From contig NW_004457702.1 in NCBI RefSeq assembly GCF_000313135.1, positions 860,001 through 924,000 of the forward strand: 64,000 nt of DNA, given 5' to 3'. Positions 55,981-64,000 of this stretch are shown here, piece after piece. Numbering within the stretch: the first letter of the stretch is position 1; each line of letters begins with the position of its first letter. The translations under genes and the position numbers were made by a program. The notes below the pieces were generated by a model, which made no database searches, was not told the DNA's origin, and saw nothing but the letters and a program-made list of their open reading frames with translations. Source of the DNA: Acanthamoeba castellanii str. Neff (taxonomy: Eukaryota > Discosea > Longamoebia > Acanthamoebidae).

Positions 55981-58900
55981 TGCCACTACCCTTCCGCCAC
56001 GTCTGCGCAGGCGTCGGGCTTCCCAGGAAGATGCGGACGCCAGCGGAGAGGAAATTGAAATCCCCTTTCGAAAGAAGGCCACCGCCGCAACTCCGGCCAG
56101 CGGCGCTGCTAGCGACGGCGATAACGAGCCGCTGGACCTGAGCGACCACGCAGATGAACCATCGGCCGACGCCGGCGGAGGTGGAGGCGACGGCTGGGGA
56201 GGCAACTGGGACTCTCCGGCCCCCAGCGGCGCCAATAGCACCAGCGACTCGAGCGCCAGTAGTAGCAGCAGCACCAGTGGAGGCGACGGCTGGGGTGCCA
56301 GTTTTGATGCCGGCGGTACCGTCGACATGACGAGTGAGCCCCGCGATGCCAGCGCCAGCGCCAGCACCAGCGGAGGTGACTGGGGCAGCAGTTGGGGCGA
56401 CGACGAGCCGACCGCCGGCGGGTCCAGCGCCAGCGGCACTAGCGGAGGCGCTGGCTGGGGCAGCAGTTGGGGCGACGACGAGCCGACCGCCAGCGGGTCC
56501 AGCAGCGCTGGTGGCGGCGGCGGTGGAGGCGGCTGGGGAGACGACTGGAATGACGTACCCTCCACTCAGCCGCCCAGCAGCGCTGGCGGCGGGAGCACGG
56601 GCTGGGCCGGATTGAGTGCTACCCACTCGACGGAAGACAGCACTAGCAGCAGCAGTAACTGGGCGGACGCGGGTGGAGGCGGGAGCGAGTATCGCGGCGG
56701 AGGCGGAGGCGGAGGCGGCGTGTGCTACAAGTGCAACAAGCCCGGCCACTTTGCCCGCGAATGCACAGAAGCTGGAACCGGCGCCAGCGGCCCCTTGCCC
56801 GAGATCGGCAGCACATGTCCTGGTACCCGCACGCAACGCACTCACGCACGGCGCACAGACTGGGCGCACTCATTCGAACTGGTCTCACCCATGGCATCCG
56901 CGTGAGCAGCCAAGGTGATGTCCGTGGGGAAGAAAGACGGCCGCGCGTTTGGAGTCTTCGTTCGTCCCGAAGGCTGCTGCCAAGACGGTGCGTGCGCTTG
57001 ACCTCCCTCTTCTCGTGCCTCGCGCATGTGCGTGAGCTGACAAAGGCGCGCGGTGGGTGCGTGACCTGCGCAGGTCTGGTGCACTTTACGAGGATGCTGC
57101 GGCGCCGGGTGGAGCCCGACGATGAAGACCTGCTGGAGCTGGTCGGCGGAGTGGGCGCCACCGTCAACGTCAAAGTCCTCGACATCGAAGAAGTGCGTCA
57201 ATTCAGTCTGCATTATTTCTTCTTTTTCTTTTTTTACTCACCTCTTCGTCTGTGACGAATCGCCTGTCGTGCAGGAGAACGGCCGGAGGAGGCTGAAGCT
57301 CTCGATGAAGGACGCAGACCATCAGCCCCCGAGCGTAGACGCATCTAGCGGCGGCGGCGGCGGCGGCGGCACCTGCTTCAAGTGCGGAAAGTCGGGCCAC
57401 TTTGCACGCGAGTGCCCCGGCGTCGCCAGCAGCGAGCAGGGCTTTGGAGGTGGCCACGGCAGCGACTCCACCGCCAACCGCGAGTGGGACTCGGCCGGGT
57501 CGATCGACCAACACAGTAGCAACAGCGGCTTCCCTTTCATGCACCCCGATCGTGCGCGGGCGCTGGGCCTGGCGCCCGCGCCTTCATCGACCTCAGCGCC
57601 TCCACTGTCGTCATCGGCGCTGTCGGCGTCGAACTTCCCCGGCACTGGTGGCGGCTACGCGCAACCAGCCTATGACCAGCAGCCTCAGCAACTCCATCAG
57701 TTCCAGCAACCTCAGCAGTATCAGCCGCAGCAGCCGATGGCGGGCGTGATGCCCCATTTCACGTTCGTGATGCCGCCACAGCCACACGGTACGATGAGGC
57801 CCATGTTGCGCGGCACTTCCTCCTCCCTCGCACCCCTTTCTCGCGCCCTCGTGAGGCTGATCATTGCAATGCACAGCGGCAGGCTACCAACCCCCACAGG
57901 GCTACAACACCGGATGGGCCGGTCGCAACAGCAGCCCCGCTCCGCCTCAGTCACAGCCACAGTCATATGCTTCGTCAGCGTCGGCGGCGCCGTCATCGTT
58001 GCTGTCGCCTACCCTCACGGAGGAAGAGGAAGCGACGCTGGCCACTGTGCCTTACGACCTCACCACCCTCAACGAGGTACGTACGCGCCTGCCCGCACAC
58101 ACTCTCGTCCAGGCCTCCAGGCGGGGAGAGTCCGCGACTCATCTCTTTTTCCCCTCCATCTGCAGGCCCGTCTGGGGCGGATGACCATGATGCGGTGGTT
58201 CCGGCGGTACCGCAGGCGCTTCAACGTCGCGTACCTCGAGGGGCTCCTTGTCCGAGTACCCACCACCTCGTCGCCCTGTGCCGTTCTCTTTGCGCTCGCG
58301 GCTAGCAGCTCGTCTGTCGCCTGACGGTTGGTGGCGGATGACAGGTGCTGTTGAACAGGCAGGGCTATGTGGGTGAGATCGTGGGCGTGGTGCGGTCCGA
58401 ACCCTACTATCTCACGTCCGGCTACGAGCTGGCTATCCCGCCTGAGGACCCCGCCCAGCTCGCCCAGGCCCTCAATGACCGCGCCCTCATCCGTGTCACA
58501 TTCAAGCTCATGGTCGAGATCCCCGGCGTCGACGAGGTTCTCCCCGCACTACACACATACACACACGGCACACACACACACACACACACGCGCACACACA
58601 CAGTGGCACACGCTGATAATGGGCGATTGCAGGGGAGGGAGTTCCCGGCCTATGCGATATCGAGCAACTACTTCTCGCACCAGGAGATGGTCCAGTGGCT
58701 GCTCGGCCGGAAGGCCATGCGCCGCGATCCGCTCACGCTGGAGGAGATCGCGGCCAAGAAGCGCGTCATCGCCAAGGCCCGGGCCAAGTCCGACGTGCAC
58801 GCTGCTGCCGACCACCACCGCCAGCACCCGCACCGCAAGAACTCCCTCGACCTCTCTGCTTCGCCGTCGCTGGGCCAAGCGGTGGCGCAGGTCGACAAGG

Positions 58901-59025
58901 GGAAGGAGAAAGAACAAGGGGAAGAGAAAGAGGACGGAGGAGAAGCAATGGCGACAATCATCACCTCCATCGGCGCAGAGCCGGAGCCGCTCACGACGCG
59001 CACCACCAGCCCCACCTTTATGTGA
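54049..59025 (+). CDS. BAH - GW-rich - zinc knuckle - S1 - zinc knuckle - Plus3 multidomain protein
   Basis: Apparently one gene. ATG at 54049, stop TGA at 59023-59025. A Lys-rich start leads into a BAH-like domain (about 54330-55010: VYGLGDAVVLHSGEE, then VGIIEDIF, IKVRWFYQKFDID, NEEVYWSFDQDINDM). Acidic/Ser linkers follow, then a Gly/Ser/Trp-rich stretch (56170-56690) with repeated WG/GW (GDWGSSWGDDEP and GWGSSWGDDEP). CCHC knuckle CYKCNKPGHFARECTE lies at 56723, an S1-like domain at about 56800-57330 (MSVGKKDGRAFGVFVRPEG, GLVHFTRM, VNVKVLDIEE), a second knuckle CFKCGKSGHFAREC at 57374, a Gln/Pro-rich linker and a Plus3-like domain (about 58165-58760: RYRRRFNVAYLEGLLVRVLL, GYVGEIVGVV, FPAYAISSNYFSHQEMV). 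Intron phases agree across all joins I checked, but a split into two genes cannot be excluded. Role proposed: RNA-guided or transcription-linked chromatin factor. Confidence 0.7.
55937..55978. repeat. (CA)n microsatellite, BAH-Plus3 gene intron
   Basis: About 21 CA units just before the acceptor CACAG at about 55979. Confidence 0.93.
56383..56500 (+). repeat. In-frame direct repeat encoding GSSWGDDEPTA
   Basis: AGCAGTTGGGGCGACGACGA occurs at about 56389 and again about 74 bp downstream with near-identical flanks (GCCGACCGCCGGCGGGTCC versus GCCGACCGCCAGCGGGTCC), indicating recent tandem expansion of the tryptophan-rich region. Confidence 0.85.
58553..58606. repeat. CA-rich repeat, BAH-Plus3 gene intron
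   Basis: CACACA tract with CG variants in the intron between PGVDE and the GREFPAYAIS exon. Confidence 0.85.
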
Positions 59026-59202
59026 GCGCCACAACAATTAATTGTGCTGCTCTTCGAAAACTCGCTGACTGGTTTGGCTCATTTCGGAGCAGGCCTTGAA
59101 AAGGAAACTTCACTCTACTCCGGGCTAAAAGCGGAGAAACAGGAAACAAAACAAAAGCGAACAAAGTTGTTGATTGATGTTGTGGGAGGAGAGAGCGGCG
59201 CG

Positions 59203-60009
59203 ATGCAGCTACACGAGAGCGCGCTTGCAGTGACGCTGGCGGTGCTGTCTCTGGTGACGCTCTTCCTCATCTTTTCTCCCGGTACCCCGCCATGCAGCCA
59301 ACCACCACCCTCGCTCCCCCGCGCACCCTGTCGCACCGAAGCGTCCCCCTGGGCGCCGACCGACGGCGCCGAGCGGTACAGGGGCTGGACCAGAGACCAC
59401 GTGCCTCTCTTCTTTGAGTGGTGGACCCTACTCGACCGCCTGCACCAGGAGAGCCGCTCGGGCAAGATCGAAGGCCACATGTCGTCCCACCAGGCCTCTT
59501 ACTACACGTCGCTGGGCCAGCTGCCTTTCGTGCGCACGGTGTGCGAGATAGGGTTCAACGGCGGCCACTCGGCCGTCATGTGGCTCACCTCCAACCCAGA
59601 CCTGCATCTCTACGCGTTCGACCTCGGGCTGCACAGCTACGCCCGCACAGCCCAGAACTGGATTGACCAACACTTCCCTGGGAGGCTCACCCTCACGCTG
59701 GGCGACTCTGTGGAGACCGTGCCGGCCTTCGCGCGCGACCACCCCGAACTGTTATGCGACGTTCTCCACATCGACGGCGGCCACTTCTACGGCGTGCCCC
59801 TGGCCGACCTGCGCAACATGCGCCGCATGGCGGCCCGCCCCACCCACTTGGTCCTCATCGACGGTGTGGAGTGTCCGCACGTGTGGTGCGAGGCCCGGCA
59901 GCGGGCATGGGATCAGATGAAGGGGGAACACGCCATCGAAGAGTGGGAGTGCGTGTCCTCCGGGGAGGGGAACAAGGGCTGGTGCGCCGGCCGGTACACC
60001 CCATTGTGA
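59203..60009 (+). CDS. Membrane-anchored class I SAM methyltransferase (Methyltransf_24-like), intronless
   Basis: ATG at 59203, the first in this frame; stop TGA at 60007-60009; 268 residues, no intron. N-terminal signal anchor LAVTLAVLSLVTLFLIF followed by a Pro-rich luminal stem, a type II topology suggesting a Golgi/ER or cell-surface location. The catalytic fold follows: SAM motif VCEIGFNGGHSAVMWL (59539), acidic strand YAFDLGLHSYA, LTLGDSVETVPAF, then DVLHIDGGHFYGVPLADL (59758), motif IV, and LVLIDGVECPHVWCEA. It ends with GNKGWCAGRYTPL. The IDGxH and CEIG patterns suit the Methyltransf_24 family that often methylates sugars or small molecules, so a glycan O-methyltransferase is plausible. 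Single exon among intron-rich genes is unusual. Confidence 0.85.
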   Translation: MQLHESALAVTLAVLSLVTLFLIFSPGTPPCSQPPPSLPRAPCRTEASPWAPTDGAERYRGWTRDHVPLFFEWWTLLDRLHQESRSGKIEGHMSSHQASYYTSLGQLPFVRTVCEIGFNGGHSAVMWLTSNPDLHLYAFDLGLHSYARTAQNWIDQHFPGRLTLTLGDSVETVPAFARDHPELLCDVLHIDGGHFYGVPLADLRNMRRMAARPTHLVLIDGVECPHVWCEARQRAWDQMKGEHAIEEWECVSSGEGNKGWCAGRYTPL

Positions 60010-60150
60010 ACGTACACCTCAAACAAACATGTTCGAACATTTTCTTTGCATTTTTCGTCCTTTTTGAGGAGCAGGTCCTTTTTCTCTGCTGCATACCAAA
60101 AAACTCTCACTGATTGATAGATCGGATCACATCGACAGCAGCTGCACAAG
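60010..60150. promoter_or_regulatory. Short tandem intergenic spacer
   Basis: 141 bp, T-rich, between the methyltransferase stop and the SR140-like ATG; must hold the terminator of one and the promoter of the other. No motif assigned. Confidence 0.4.
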
Positions 60151-63967
<3,817 letters not shown>

Positions 63968-64000
63968 GTGGGTTGTCCATTGCTCCTTTTATCTCTCTCT

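Overview
This is nuclear DNA of an amoebozoan, almost certainly Acanthamoeba. The 5S rRNA at 40655-40772, read by eye, looks like the Acanthamoeba 5S, and the genes are GC-rich, CpG-rich and split by many short GT-AG introns filled with GT/CA-type minisatellites. Gene content (MyTH4-type myosin, Rab32-like GTPase, animal-type cytochrome c and PFK, RS-domain splicing factor) is eukaryotic throughout. Genes are tightly packed on both strands, often as divergent pairs 80-460 bp apart or convergent pairs only 120-150 bp apart. All exon joins given here were made by eye from reading frame, GT-AG borders and family conservation, without transcripts.

Layout. 1-5577 (-): unconventional myosin with a MyTH4-type tail, running off the left edge. 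6232-7454 (-): METTL21-like lysine methyltransferase. 7536-9370 (+): unrecognised membrane protein. 9656-11067 (+): Rab GTPase. 11362-11442 (-): tRNA-Ser(GCU). 11548-12051 (-): intronless DUF6714-like protein. 12345-17716 (+): DDX11/CHL1 helicase. 17841-19993 (-): hormone-sensitive-lipase-type hydrolase. 20450-23803 (+): cytochrome P450. 23955-26247 (-): polytopic membrane protein. 26652-30962 (-): 6-phosphofructokinase. 31269-33500 (+): L-rhamnonate dehydratase with a likely mitochondrial presequence. 33540-36770: a poorer region with two CpG-free blocks, a decayed tyrosine-recombinase-like fragment, a doubtful ORF and a small secreted protein. 36803-37862 (+): histidine phosphatase. 38368-39469 (+): Rab32-like GTPase. 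39871-40387 (+): cytochrome c. 40655-40772 (+): 5S rRNA. 41092-45032 (-): HYOU1/GRP170. 45241-45393: cytochrome P450 pseudo-exon. 45545-46270 (-): hypothetical. 46622-48619 (+): quinone-oxidoreductase-like MDR protein. 48826-53653 (+): RUN + Rubicon-homology protein. 54049-59025 (+): BAH - GW-rich - zinc knuckle - S1 - zinc knuckle - Plus3 protein. 59203-60009 (+): membrane-anchored methyltransferase. 60151-63967 (+): SR140/U2SURP-like splicing factor.

These are mostly independent housekeeping genes, not an operon-like system. The two signals I would pursue first may belong together. One is a multidomain protein combining chromatin-reader modules (BAH, Plus3), RNA-binding modules (S1, two CCHC knuckles) and a glycine/tryptophan-rich stretch of the kind that binds Argonaute in other eukaryotes. 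The other is a pair of blocks with no CpG at all (322 and 874 bp) in otherwise CpG-rich DNA, one carrying a recombinase-like relic whose expected catalytic Arg reads as Cys, as a CpG-to-TpG change would produce. Together they suggest that this genome methylates and silences mobile DNA, but the link between them is inference.
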